Shown here in pieces: positions 25,448 through 34,611 of a DNA stretch of 64,000 bases. Numbering within the stretch: the stretch's first letter is position 1; every line of letters begins with the position of its first letter. The DNA comes from SZUA-365 sp049663345 (lineage in GTDB: Bacteria; Bacteroidota; Ignavibacteria; SZUA-365), in assembly GCA_049663345.1 (NCBI GenBank), contig JBATDG010000127.1:1-64000 (forward strand). Reading direction: 5' to 3'. A program made the translations under genes and the position numbers. The notes beneath the pieces were generated by a model, which saw only the letters and a program-made list of their open reading frames with translations, had not been told where the DNA came from and searched no databases.

Positions 25448-26049
25448 CGGAATTTTGGGATGAACATAGGCACGTCGTGCTGATAGCGTTGGTAGTCACT
25501 GCCAAATTCCGCGACGAGTTTTCGCTCCTCCAGCACTGCTCCGATCAGAAAGTACCCAATGCCGATGGCTTTCAGGATCATGCTCGCAGGGGTCGCGTCT
25601 CCCCAACACAAAAGCAGCAGAATTCCGGCGCTGTAATATGGATGGCGCATTCGGTGCAGAATACCTGTGCTGGCGAAGCCTGAGAATTCTGAATCGCTGC
25701 CTTCGCGATGTTCGCGAATCTGACGCAGTCCAAGAAAGAATGGTTGATCGTACTGTCGGGCAGCTAGCCAGAAAATCAGCAGTGCAACGGCAACGCCGAT
25801 CCACTGCAGAACGCGCAGGTATACCGGCGGAGACCAGAGTAAAGGTGAATCGATCCGGTACTGGAGAAGAAGCACCGGCATGAGTGTGACGGCACTGAAA
25901 AGAACATAAGAGAGCCGATAGTATGCGATGCGGGAACCGAGTGCCCTGCGCATCACACGCATCCACCCCGGGGCAATGAGAAAGCTGTGAAGAAAGCACC
26001 AGAGCAGCCAACCGGATGCAAGCACGATATGTGTCCCGACTGTGCTCAC
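25429..26049 (-). CDS. Isoprenylcysteine-methyltransferase-like membrane protein
   Basis: A 206-residue protein with about five hydrophobic segments. The C-terminal half carries the ICMT/PEMT-type SAM-binding pattern: HRMRHPYYSAGILLLL, then EERKLVAEFGSDYQRYQ and PMFIP. The substrate in bacteria is generally unknown. Its GTG start overlaps the larA stop (GTGA), and its end overlaps the GT9 gene, so the three are tightly coupled. NnrU-like assignment is a weaker alternative. Confidence 0.7.
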   Translation of the reverse strand: MSTVGTHIVLASGWLLWCFLHSFLIAPGWMRVMRRALGSRIAYYRLSYVLFSAVTLMPVLLLQYRIDSPLLWSPPVYLRVLQWIGVAVALLIFWLAARQYDQPFFLGLRQIREHREGSDSEFSGFASTGILHRMRHPYYSAGILLLLCWGDATPASMILKAIGIGYFLIGAVLEERKLVAEFGSDYQRYQHDVPMFIPKFRWREGD

Positions 26050-27344
26050 CGCTCTGTCGGTTTAAGCAGCGGAACGGCGAGGGATCCGTTTTCGAGAAGC
26101 GCCACCTTCGCCTGAGTCGGGAGAGTACTGCGCATCATTCCCACCGCGGCTTCGAGCGATCCCGCCGCTTCCATACCCATAGCGGTCACAACGGATTCAG
26201 GGAGATTGGAAACAAAAATGATACGATGCCGGTGCGCTTTCTCCCGCATCGCAAGTGCCGTGTGCGCATTCATAGCATAGCGTGTCAACAGAGCGTCGTT
26301 GAACTCCTGTTCGTTCTCATAGGCGAACCACTCCATAAAGCGGTTGTTGCCGATGCCGTCAAGACACTCCGCGATACAGATTATTCCGCCGCCATCCTTC
26401 GTGGAATACGATGCATGATGCAGCGCCTTATGCGCCTGGATGAAATTGATATCCTTCGGATATCCGCCGGCACTGACGATGGTGAGATCGTACACTTCAT
26501 CAATCAGGACCCGGAATCGCGCATCCACTCGCCGGCAGCCCTCACGATGCGCGCTCTCCAGTTCACCGCATATTCCATCTGCAATCATTCCGCGATCATC
26601 CAACAATGCAGCGAAATACCAGTGCGGCGGCATGAATCGGCTGGCATCTTGAATGTCCTCGATGACCGGATTTCCCTCAGTGTTTCCGTCCGTACAGCCA
26701 GGGTGGAATCGTCCCTCACTGGTGATGGTACGCTGATGGTTTGCGATTGCGGTGCTATACGCCGCGCACCCCGGAACAAACAGTTTCGCTCCGCCCCCGA
26801 AACCCGCGAAATAGTGATGTACGATTGTCCCGGTTGCAATCACCTGCGAGGCTTCGGCCAACGAACGATGAACGCGAACGGGGGTTCCAAATCGTGTCAC
26901 TCCCAGTTCGATGCAAGCGGCCTCATCGTAGGCATTGTGCTCGCGAACCCGATACCGGTCATAGATCGCGTCACCGAGTATTGCTCGTTTTTCCGCTTCA
27001 CTCTGAGCCGAGTGTGTCCCTGACGCAAAGAGAATTTCAACCTGTTCACGCGAGATCCCCGCGGCATGCACGATCGCGAGCAGATGCGGCAGAAAGACGC
27101 TGGTCTGACAACGGCGTGTTTTATCCGAAACAAGAATGAGGAGAGGGGCGGCGGGGTTGAGGAATTCCTGAAGGGATGGGCCAAAGGGGGTGGCAAGTAT
27201 CTGTTTCACCACCTCGTCTTCGGACCGCCCTGCAGGGAAAGGAGCGGTCCGAAGACGATGGCAGTGCCAATCGGAAGGAATTTTCGTGCGCTGTGTTCCC
27301 GAACCGTAGCGCAGCTCGAGTGTTGTGTCAGCGCCTGTTTCCAT
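26046..27344 (-). CDS. larA: LarA-family nickel-pincer-dependent 2-hydroxyacid racemase/epimerase
   Basis: A 432-residue LarA homologue. Catalytic positions of lactate racemase are kept with correct spacing: GTHS with His111, HHYFAG with His177, Lys187 in GGGAKLFVPG (covalent anchor of the nickel pincer cofactor, ten residues later), and His203 in ANHQ (nickel ligand, sixteen later). GGYPKDINFIQAHKALHHA follows. The substrate could be lactate or another 2-hydroxy acid, since the family is broad. The cofactor genes larB, larC and larE are not in this window. It starts one base after the stop of the NHL gene. Confidence 0.85.
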   Translation of the reverse strand: METGADTTLELRYGSGTQRTKIPSDWHCHRLRTAPFPAGRSEDEVVKQILATPFGPSLQEFLNPAAPLLILVSDKTRRCQTSVFLPHLLAIVHAAGISREQVEILFASGTHSAQSEAEKRAILGDAIYDRYRVREHNAYDEAACIELGVTRFGTPVRVHRSLAEASQVIATGTIVHHYFAGFGGGAKLFVPGCAAYSTAIANHQRTITSEGRFHPGCTDGNTEGNPVIEDIQDASRFMPPHWYFAALLDDRGMIADGICGELESAHREGCRRVDARFRVLIDEVYDLTIVSAGGYPKDINFIQAHKALHHASYSTKDGGGIICIAECLDGIGNNRFMEWFAYENEQEFNDALLTRYAMNAHTALAMREKAHRHRIIFVSNLPESVVTAMGMEAAGSLEAAVGMMRSTLPTQAKVALLENGSLAVPLLKPTER

Positions 27345-27345
27345 G

Positions 27346-28731
27346 TCAGTCGATGCGAAGGCTCGGACGAATAGTCAGAACACCCTTGCGGAATCCGAGA
27401 ATACGATCGAAGTCTGCGACATAAATCATGTCGTGGATAAAGAGCACGTCACGCGGGGAAATGAAACCGCGAATCGTGATCGGATCGATACGTTCGATAA
27501 AACCACCATCCTTGTCGTAGTGGAACACTGCGACAGCCGCGGGATCAGCAACGTAAATTTCACTACTCTTCGGGTCAACGGTAACGCCAGTGGGACTGAT
27601 CAAATCATCCTTGATCACGAGTTCAACAGCAAAGCTGGATTTGTTCAAAACCTGAACCTGTCCGTTTCCGTAATCCGCAACCAACACGCGATCACCGCCG
27701 ACGGCAATGCCGCGCGGATCCATGAAAAGTCCACCTGCGTAGCGTTTGATCAGCGTAAGTTTTTTGTCGAAAACTGCGATGCCGTTTTTATCGAGTACGT
27801 AGATGCGCGCGTCATCGACGGCCACATCCCGTGGATCCGTCAGGTCGGTCGAAATCGTCTTTTCGATTTTATTGTTCGTATCGAATACCCGGAGAGAATT
27901 GCTGAACGCATCCACGACGTAAGTCCGGGTTTCATCGGCGTCGACACCGCGCAATTCAGTTTTTTCTTCGATGCTGATTTCGCTGACATACCCGCCGGAA
28001 TATTTTCCTTCACCGCTGGTAATGCGCTGAACAATTCCGACAACCGGATTCACGATAAGCAGACCGTCTGCCCGTCCCGCCATATACGACAGGTTATCCA
28101 ACTGGCGCTTATTGGACTTCTGGGCATATGCCGGAATATCCATCATGCCGTCGCCGGAGATGCGGAAGTCGTCGAACGAGACGCCTGAGGAGGAGGCTAT
28201 GAGCCCGGCGTATCCGGAATTGAATCGCAATTCCTCCAACGCAACGTTGCGGTCGTTAACAAGTACGGAATAGTTTTTATTCTTCGGATCGGTAAAAACC
28301 TGAATCCGCACGGGAGCTGCAAGATCACTGATCGTAACGGCGCGGGTTTCGATGTAGTTACCGGTGTAATCCGTATAACCCAGTGTAAGGCCGCCATCGA
28401 CGACCATCACGTAATGGGAGTTATTCCGCGCTCCCGGAAATTCGGCATTGAAAATCAGACCGCCGCCCAGGCTGTTCAGTGTGACACCAAGGACGTACAG
28501 CTTAGAATTCATGATATAGCGATTGCAAAGCATCGCCATATTCTCTCCGCCGCCGGTGACCCGGACACGATCCGCGTCAACTGTCCAGGTACCCGAAACT
28601 ATCTTCCAGTCAGAAGAAAGGGCCCCCTGGGAAAAGCCGTCCTCGATCCAGACATTCTGCGGTTCCGCAGACTGCGCAAAACCGGCGTTGGCGGCGAACA
28701 GGCCGATCAACAAGGTGAGTACGAAGCGCAT
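27346..28731 (-). CDS. Exported NHL-type beta-propeller protein
   Basis: A 461-residue secreted protein. Signal peptide MRFVLTLLIGLFAANAGFAQ; then a concanavalin/glucanase-like sandwich (about 25-195: WIEDGFSQGALSSDWKIVSG), then NHL-like propeller repeats with DPRDVAVDDARIYVLDKNG and DPRGIAVGGDRVLVADYGNG. No catalytic motif is seen; it may bind glycan or protein at the surface. The ATG at 28731 has GGAG six bases upstream and starts the signal peptide; upstream in-frame codons to 28854 are rejected because they cover the promoter. Confidence 0.75.
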   Translation of the reverse strand: MRFVLTLLIGLFAANAGFAQSAEPQNVWIEDGFSQGALSSDWKIVSGTWTVDADRVRVTGGGENMAMLCNRYIMNSKLYVLGVTLNSLGGGLIFNAEFPGARNNSHYVMVVDGGLTLGYTDYTGNYIETRAVTISDLAAPVRIQVFTDPKNKNYSVLVNDRNVALEELRFNSGYAGLIASSSGVSFDDFRISGDGMMDIPAYAQKSNKRQLDNLSYMAGRADGLLIVNPVVGIVQRITSGEGKYSGGYVSEISIEEKTELRGVDADETRTYVVDAFSNSLRVFDTNNKIEKTISTDLTDPRDVAVDDARIYVLDKNGIAVFDKKLTLIKRYAGGLFMDPRGIAVGGDRVLVADYGNGQVQVLNKSSFAVELVIKDDLISPTGVTVDPKSSEIYVADPAAVAVFHYDKDGGFIERIDPITIRGFISPRDVLFIHDMIYVADFDRILGFRKGVLTIRPSLRID

Positions 28732-28760
28732 TGTATCTCCTGCTGTGATGATGGTAATGG

Positions 28761-28793
28761 GTAAAATACGGTAAACAGATACAATTCCACAAA
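28761..28793 (-). promoter_or_regulatory. Promoter of the NHL-larA-ICMT-GT9 operon
   Basis: Minus strand: TTTG (28793-28790), 21 bp, TATTTTAC (28768-28761). It lies in the 82-bp spacer after the GT4 gene, about 30 bp before the NHL start. Confidence 0.65.
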
Positions 28794-28813
28794 GGGAAAG
28801 AAACTCATTTGAT

Positions 28814-30070
28814 TCAATTTGCTGTATCGGGAAAATTCTCAAACAGCTCGTCATACAAATTTACAACTGCCGCAGTGTTCTTTTTCGCATCGAAATGCTC
28901 GCGTGCGAAGTTCATTCCGTTGCGGCCGAGCTGCATGGCAAGTTCCGGATCCTCGATCAATCGCTGCATGGCAGAGGCTAGCGCAGCTACGTCACCGGCA
29001 GGGACAAGCAAGCCGGTTTCTTCATTCCGTACCAGCTCTTTCGGACCTCCGAGATCCGACGCGATGACCGGTATTCCCATGGCGCTTGCTTCGATCACCG
29101 GCCTTGCGAAATGAGGCACGATTGATGGAAAACAGAGTACGCTGGTAATAGCCAAAAGACCCGGGATGTCTGATCGCACACCCAGAAATCGAATTGTATG
29201 CTGCTGGGCGGCGGGAATGCTTGAAAAAACCGCATTCCTGTATACGCTCAGTCCGTTGATTCTGTTTCTCAGACTGTCGTCTGGTACGGAGCCGGCAATC
29301 AGAAACACTGCTTCAGGATGCACGGATAGCACCTTCACCGCAGCAGCCACGAATTCCTTCGTACCCTTGATGGGATTGACGCCCCCAAGCAAGGTGATAA
29401 CCGGACGGCCAGCTTCGATACCCAGTTCCTGCCTCAATTCCCCACCTTCGACAGATGAGTCGAACTGCGCGAAATCGATGAAGTTGTACACTACATGCAC
29501 GCGGGGCGAAGGGATCAGCTGATCCGCGTCGTATCTGCAAATCGGCAGTACGAGGTCGGCCGTACGATTTATGATACGCCGGATTATCGAACGGCGCAAT
29601 CCATAGTATCCTCTCTGCAGCGGTTCACGAATATGCCAGATAACCAGCAGTCCTTCGGCTTTCGCTGCGAGTCCGAACGCGGTAAGCGTCGAAGTATTGA
29701 GATGCACCGCATCGTATTTTCCACCTCGGAGCAGCTTCCTGGCACGAACGTAGGTCAAGGGGAACTGCAGCGCCCGAACGACAATCTTTGGCAGCTGCCA
29801 CAAAGTGTACCACAACACGTTCGTATGCGAGAAATCATGCAGCGACTCGTCGACGATGGTTTCGATGCCCTCTCGCCGGAAGAGTTCCGCGGCCTCGCTC
29901 TCATGGATGCAGAGCACCGCCGGCTGGTACCGTGAGCGGTCCAGGCCGCGAATGAGATAGAGCAGACTAAGCGGAGCGCCGCCGATGCCCTTCCCATGAT
30001 GGACGTAGAGTATCCTCCTCACAGGCGCGGAACTTGTTGAACATGAATTCGCCGTCCCTGCCCAACGCAA
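28814..30070 (-). CDS. Glycosyltransferase family 4
   Basis: Up to 418 residues of a GT-B enzyme. LYVHHGKGIGGAPLSLLYLI is the N-terminal acceptor loop, ITLLGGVNPIKGTKEF the interdomain loop, and FARPVIEASAMGIPVIASDLGG the donor-binding EX7E-like motif. It probably works in surface glycan assembly with the nearby GT9 and Wzc/SLBB genes. The start is uncertain: the TTG at 30070 sits in the loop of a terminator hairpin, and a GTG at 30022 (VRRILYV) is more likely though without a clear ribosome-binding site. Confidence 0.82.
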   Translation of the reverse strand: MRWAGTANSCSTSSAPVRRILYVHHGKGIGGAPLSLLYLIRGLDRSRYQPAVLCIHESEAAELFRREGIETIVDESLHDFSHTNVLWYTLWQLPKIVVRALQFPLTYVRARKLLRGGKYDAVHLNTSTLTAFGLAAKAEGLLVIWHIREPLQRGYYGLRRSIIRRIINRTADLVLPICRYDADQLIPSPRVHVVYNFIDFAQFDSSVEGGELRQELGIEAGRPVITLLGGVNPIKGTKEFVAAAVKVLSVHPEAVFLIAGSVPDDSLRNRINGLSVYRNAVFSSIPAAQQHTIRFLGVRSDIPGLLAITSVLCFPSIVPHFARPVIEASAMGIPVIASDLGGPKELVRNEETGLLVPAGDVAALASAMQRLIEDPELAMQLGRNGMNFAREHFDAKKNTAAVVNLYDELFENFPDTAN

Positions 30071-30081
30071 GGACGGCGAAT
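30047..30081 (-). terminator. Hairpin after tnaA
   Basis: ATTCGCCGTCC (30047-30057) and GGACGGCGAAT (30071-30081) form a perfect 11-bp stem with a 13-base loop just after the tnaA stop codon. There is no long U-run. It lies across the extreme 5' end of the GT4 reading frame. Confidence 0.55.
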
Positions 30082-30094
30082 AAACAGACAGCTG

Positions 30095-31483
30095 TTAATC
30101 AAGATATTCGAAACGCGCGGTGAAATGCCTGAGCATGGGCGCTTCGTACGTCAGGCGCAGCCCTTTCAATTCATTGCGGCGATCATACACATGCTTCACC
30201 ACTTCGATCACATAGTCGATGTGGCTCTGTGTGTAGACGCGGCGCGGAATCGCGAGGCGAACCAGCTCTAAATCGGGAGCGGCAAACACCCCATCTTCCA
30301 TGCGGCCAAACATTACGCTGCCGATTTCCACAGCACGGATGCCGCCATCGAGATACAGCGCACAGGTGATCGACTGTGCCGGGAAGTGTTCCTGAGGAAT
30401 ATCCGGGCAGAAGCGTTTTGCATCGAGGTAAATGGCGTGGCCGCCGGGAGGCATGAGAATCGGCACTCCTAGTTCCATGAGTTTGAGTCCCAGATACTCC
30501 GTGCTCTTGATGCGGTAATTCAGATAGTCCTCGTCAAGGATTTCTTCGAGGCCCTGCGCAATCGCCTCAAGATCGCGTCCGGCCAGACCGCCATAGGTCG
30601 GGAAACCTTCAGTGACTATCAGGAGGTTGCGGCACTCAACGGTTAGGGCTTCATCGTTGAGCGCAAGCCAACCACCGATATTCACAAGGGCGTCTTTTTT
30701 TGCCGACATCGTCGAACCGTCGACGTAGGAAAACATTTCCTGTGCAATCTCGAGGGGGGTTTTGTCCTGATATCCGGGTTCGCGCAGTTTGATGAAAAAT
30801 GCATTTTCTGCGAACCGGCAGGAATCCATGATAAGCGGCAGACCGTATTTGTCACAGACTGCACGGGTCTGACGGATATTCTCCATCGACACCGGCTGTC
30901 CGCCGCCGGAATTGTTTGTTACCGTGATCATCACAGCGGGAATGTTCTCGGCGCCATACTTAAGGATCGTCGCCTCAAGCTTTTCGATGTCCATGTTCCC
31001 TTTGAAATCAGCGATGATTTCAGGATGCTTGCCCTGTTCATTCAGACAATCGATCGCCTTCGCACCGGAGTATTCGACGTTTGCACGCGTGGTATCGAAG
31101 TGGGTGTTGTTTGGGACCACCTTGCCTTCCCCGCCGATGATGGAAAACAGGATCTTCTCAGCCGCGCGTCCCTGATGGGTCGGGATAATGTTTTTCAGAC
31201 CGGTGATTTTTTGAACCATCGCTTCCATCCGGTAGAAGCTGCGTGATCCGGCATAGGATTCGTCGCCGTCAATCAGGCCCGCCCATTGCTTCGCACTCAT
31301 CGCAGACGTTCCGCTGTCGGTGAGTAAATCGATCAGTACATCTTCGGCAGCAATAAGGAATGGGTTGAATCCAGACTCACCCAGGATGCGCTCACGCTCT
31401 TCGAAGGTGGTGAATTTGATAGGTTCCACGGTCTTGATCTTGAAGGGTTCAATAACCGTCTTGATGTAACTGTCTCGTATCAT
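30095..31483 (-). CDS. tnaA: Tryptophanase (tryptophan indole-lyase)
   Basis: A 462-residue beta-eliminating lyase. The PLP Lys is in STMSAKKDALV (Lys262/263), with the tail RRVYTQSHIDYVIEVVKHV. Residues that separate the two sister enzymes favour tryptophanase over tyrosine phenol-lyase: FDTT near residue 130 (TPL has FTTT) and His453 in LRHFTARFE (TPL has LRFFTAR), plus GIRAVEIGS. It splits tryptophan to indole, pyruvate and ammonia. The ATG at 31483 is chosen because the longer frame to 31543 begins inside the promoter. No TnaC-type leader peptide is evident. Confidence 0.85.
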   Translation of the reverse strand: MIRDSYIKTVIEPFKIKTVEPIKFTTFEERERILGESGFNPFLIAAEDVLIDLLTDSGTSAMSAKQWAGLIDGDESYAGSRSFYRMEAMVQKITGLKNIIPTHQGRAAEKILFSIIGGEGKVVPNNTHFDTTRANVEYSGAKAIDCLNEQGKHPEIIADFKGNMDIEKLEATILKYGAENIPAVMITVTNNSGGGQPVSMENIRQTRAVCDKYGLPLIMDSCRFAENAFFIKLREPGYQDKTPLEIAQEMFSYVDGSTMSAKKDALVNIGGWLALNDEALTVECRNLLIVTEGFPTYGGLAGRDLEAIAQGLEEILDEDYLNYRIKSTEYLGLKLMELGVPILMPPGGHAIYLDAKRFCPDIPQEHFPAQSITCALYLDGGIRAVEIGSVMFGRMEDGVFAAPDLELVRLAIPRRVYTQSHIDYVIEVVKHVYDRRNELKGLRLTYEAPMLRHFTARFEYLD

Positions 31484-31549
31484 GGTTCCGGTGAATATGT
31501 TGGTAGAGCAGATTGATTTGTTGAATGGCGCTGAACCGCCCACAGCAAG

Positions 31550-31581
31550 TAAAAATAAGGCTTTTTCGTCTGTTTTTCAAA
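31550..31581 (-). promoter_or_regulatory. tnaA: tnaA promoter
   Basis: Minus strand: TTTG (31581-31578), 20 bp, TATTTTTA (31557-31550). Transcription would start near 31543, leaving a leader of about 60 bases. Confidence 0.65.
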
Positions 31582-31594
31582 GCCGGGGCGCTAT

Positions 31595-31621
31595 AAAAAA
31601 ACCGGGGTCACCCGGTTTTTT
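31595..31621. terminator. Bidirectional terminator overlapping the Wzc stop codon
   Basis: AAACCGGG-GTCA-CCCGGTTT flanked by A6 on the left and T-run on the right. The TGA stop of the Wzc-like gene (31610-31608) lies in the loop and stem, so the last codons (KTG-stop) are part of the hairpin. Confidence 0.85.
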
Positions 31622-33986
31622 CAGATTCTGTATCCGCAGTCTTCTTTTTCCTCACGCGTCTGGTCTTCTTTTCGCCTTCGGTCGAGTAGTAATAATAGTT
31701 CTGATAGTAATACCGATAATACGAATAGTACACCTTGTTGGCATTAAAGCGGTTCACAACGACTCCGAGAACTCGCGCGTTATTGGAATCGAGCATCTCC
31801 CGCGCTTTGTCGAGACCAAGTGATTTGGTCTGGTCGGCAGAAACAATGAGTACGGTTCCATCTGTGTATTTCGACAGCACGAGCGTATCCGCCATGGCGA
31901 TAATCGGTGGTGCATCGAACAGGATCAGATCGTAGTACTGCCGTACCAGTTTGACAAACTTCTCCATTCTGGCTGAGCCCAGCAGCTCCGCAGGATGGCT
32001 GGGGATATTGCCGCAGGGCGTAATATGCAAACCGGGAATGGCACTCTTTTTAATGCACTGGTTGACAGGGACCTCCCCGATCAGCGCATTGGAAAGGCCG
32101 GGCTCTCGTTCGATATCAAAAATTTGATGTTGAACCGGGCGCCGGAGATCGGCGTCTACCAGCAGCACCTTGCGTCCGCTGTTCGCCGCACTCACCGCGA
32201 GATTTGCGATGGCAGTAGATTTTCCTTCTTTCGGCGCCGGGCTTGTAAATACCACCGCCATGGATTTCTTATGATTCGGCAGCGAGTTTTCAATCGCCGT
32301 GCGCATCGTTCGGTACCCCTCGCTTGGAGGCGATTGCGGTGCCGACAACGTGACAAGGGTTTGATTGCGATCGAGTTTATTGTCCGTGGAACCGAAAGTT
32401 GGAATAAACGCCAAAACCGGCATCCCAAGTTTCTCCACATCTTCCGGACTCCGGATCGTCGTGTCCATATACCGCAGCAGGATGGCAATACCGAACCCGA
32501 GTCCCAGACCGACAAGAATTCCCAGAATCATGTTCATGGGACGGTTGGGCTTTACAGGACGAACAGGCACTTTCGCGCGGTCAACGATGTCGACGTTGCC
32601 CATAGTGGTCTGTTCGTTGATCATTGCTTCCTGATACTTCTCGTCCAGCAGGCCATAGAGCTTGTCATAGCTCAAGCGCCTGCGCTCGAGACGCGCATAC
32701 TGTATCGACTGGGAAGGAATTTTTTCAAACTGGACGTTGTACTGCTTGATCACACTCTGAAGATTGGCAATCTGCGAACGCTGCGACTCGATATCAATGT
32801 TCTGCTGCAGCACTTTTTGACGAAGTTCACGCGCATACTCAACCGGCGCACCGGTTATGTTATCGGAAGATGTCAGATTCTTACTAACGCTCTCGATCTG
32901 GTCAAGAACTTCACGAAGTTTTTTCTGCATCTCGGCCATTTCCTTTAGAAGGAATGGCTCCATATCGGGACGCACTTTCATCGTCTGCTTATTGTTGTAT
33001 TCCGCTGTCTGTATTTTCGCTTCAAGTTCCGTTTTCTTTTCCAGCAGAGCTTTCAACTGCGGATCGACGCCTTCCTTCAGCTGCCGGGCGAGATTGGGCT
33101 CGACCTCCTTCAGCTGCTGAAGAACTTCAGCACGAATTTTTTCGGCGGAGGAAAGGCTGATTTTCGCCTGCTCGAGCTGCGCCTCGAATGTGGCCAGCTG
33201 CTGAATGAGCTGCTGCGTCTCCCCGTCAAGACTGACAAATCCCTGAGATTGCTGAAATCCACGCACTTCGTTTTCGATCGATGCCAGCGAATCCTTTTTT
33301 GAATCCATCTGCCCTTCGAGAAAACTGCGTGCCGTGGTGACATTTTCCCGGGCAGACTCCAGATTACGAAGCTGGTATGCATCTACATAGAGATTCGCGA
33401 TCGTCGCGGCCTCAATGGGCGATGTACTCTGTACATTTATCCGGATGAAATCAACTCCGCGTACTTCCTCGGCTGTCATCTGCGCACGCACCCTGCCGGC
33501 AACCATGTCGGCATCAGCCATGCGGGTCGAAGTATCGAGCTTCGCCAATCCGATGGAAACGAACATGTCTTCAAGATTCAGCGTCCTCGCGATCTTGCGC
33601 ATGGTCGATGGACGCTGACGAGCCTTGAGAATGGGAAGAGTATCCCCAGTCGTCACTTCCTCCATATCAGTGCGATCTATCAGCATTTTCGCGACACGTT
33701 CGGCAACCGCGTCGCTCTGGATAATCAGGATTTCATTCGCGATGATTCGCTCACCGCCCCATCCCAACACGTCAAAGCCAGGCTGCGACATCTGCCCGCT
33801 GAGCAAATCCTTTGAAGCCTTGAGCCGCACAGAGGAACCTGCCTGATAAATATCGTCCTGCTGCATGGTATAAAACCATGTTGCGGAAACAACAAGAACG
33901 AAAATGGTGAGAATTACCCACTTGCCCTCAAAAGCAATGCGGAGGTATTCCTGCACCTGTTTATTGAAATCGTCTCTTGCGGCCAT
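31608..33986 (-). CDS. Wzc-type polysaccharide co-polymerase / tyrosine autokinase
   Basis: A 792-residue inner-membrane protein. The N-terminal Wzz domain has a membrane segment near residue 25-40 and a second near 490 (MNMILGILVGLGLGFGIAIL), enclosing a periplasmic coiled-coil region (about 200-460). The C-terminal BY-kinase has Walker A APKEGKST, Walker A' VLLVDADLRRP and Walker B LILFDAPP. The tail has a Tyr cluster (VYYSYYRYYYQNYYYYS) that would be autophosphorylated. It controls chain length and export of exopolysaccharide with the SLBB protein encoded just upstream. Confidence 0.92.
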   Translation of the reverse strand: MAARDDFNKQVQEYLRIAFEGKWVILTIFVLVVSATWFYTMQQDDIYQAGSSVRLKASKDLLSGQMSQPGFDVLGWGGERIIANEILIIQSDAVAERVAKMLIDRTDMEEVTTGDTLPILKARQRPSTMRKIARTLNLEDMFVSIGLAKLDTSTRMADADMVAGRVRAQMTAEEVRGVDFIRINVQSTSPIEAATIANLYVDAYQLRNLESARENVTTARSFLEGQMDSKKDSLASIENEVRGFQQSQGFVSLDGETQQLIQQLATFEAQLEQAKISLSSAEKIRAEVLQQLKEVEPNLARQLKEGVDPQLKALLEKKTELEAKIQTAEYNNKQTMKVRPDMEPFLLKEMAEMQKKLREVLDQIESVSKNLTSSDNITGAPVEYARELRQKVLQQNIDIESQRSQIANLQSVIKQYNVQFEKIPSQSIQYARLERRRLSYDKLYGLLDEKYQEAMINEQTTMGNVDIVDRAKVPVRPVKPNRPMNMILGILVGLGLGFGIAILLRYMDTTIRSPEDVEKLGMPVLAFIPTFGSTDNKLDRNQTLVTLSAPQSPPSEGYRTMRTAIENSLPNHKKSMAVVFTSPAPKEGKSTAIANLAVSAANSGRKVLLVDADLRRPVQHQIFDIEREPGLSNALIGEVPVNQCIKKSAIPGLHITPCGNIPSHPAELLGSARMEKFVKLVRQYYDLILFDAPPIIAMADTLVLSKYTDGTVLIVSADQTKSLGLDKAREMLDSNNARVLGVVVNRFNANKVYYSYYRYYYQNYYYYSTEGEKKTRRVRKKKTADTESEKTG

Positions 33987-34065
33987 CAGGTGTCTATATG
34001 GAAATTGAAATGATACTCACTCTCTAACATGGGCGCGCAGCACAAGCGAACCGCCGCGCCTTCAC

Positions 34066-34611
34066 TTACTTCGACGCAATATTGATCACAGCAACCGTCG
34101 AAGTGATCACAGAAGCGATCGCGACAACGACCTGTGCCAGACGCAATATCGTATCACCTCGTGATTGATCACCATCAACAATAATCAAATCACCGGGATA
34201 GAGCAAAAGATCGGAGGTGACCGTCGGGGTTGAACGCAGATCAAAATACTTTTCAACATTGACGATAAACACTTCCGCGATCTCGTTGGGTTGATCCGCT
34301 CCTCCTTTTCGTATAATCTTCACCCTGTCAAGATACACCTCGGCGCCGCGATCATTCGGTCCACCGCAATACGAGAGCAAATCAAGAAGGTTGGTCTCAA
34401 CAGGTACACGATATCGCCCCGGATTGCGAACATACCCCCAAACACTGACCATCAGGTCGTACCCGCTACCACTGGAAAAGTTATAGAAGGAACCACCCTG
34501 CGTGGCGAGCGTTTGTGAATCGTTCTTCCCGTCTGTAAGGATTTGCGCCCGGAGACCGGGCGCAAATCCAACCAGAAAAACGATTGCGAATAACAGATTG
34601 CGTAGCTGCAA
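34066..34611 (-). CDS. Small SLBB-domain polysaccharide export protein
   Basis: A 181-residue protein. Signal peptide (LLFAIVFLVGFAPGLRAQ), then one SLBB-like beta-grasp domain: VSVWGYVRNPGRYRVPVETNLLDLLSYCGGP, and a second Wza-like strand region ending LLLYPGDLIIVDG; a final hydrophobic helix (RLAQVVVAIASVITSTVAVI). The polysaccharide export (Poly_export) domain normally preceding SLBB in Wza is absent. The start codon is TTG, immediately after and in frame with the EF-G stop codon, with GAGGAAGA inside the end of the EF-G gene as ribosome-binding site. Confidence 0.8.
   Translation of the reverse strand: MQLRNLLFAIVFLVGFAPGLRAQILTDGKNDSQTLATQGGSFYNFSSGSGYDLMVSVWGYVRNPGRYRVPVETNLLDLLSYCGGPNDRGAEVYLDRVKIIRKGGADQPNEIAEVFIVNVEKYFDLRSTPTVTSDLLLYPGDLIIVDGDQSRGDTILRLAQVVVAIASVITSTVAVINIASK

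Noticed and set aside
28732..28854. 41-residue N-terminal extension of the NHL protein
   Set aside because: It covers the promoter, and the signal peptide begins at 28731 with a good ribosome-binding site.
30095..31483. Tyrosine phenol-lyase
   Set aside because: FDTT and LRHFTAR positions match tryptophanase; not fully excluded without assay.
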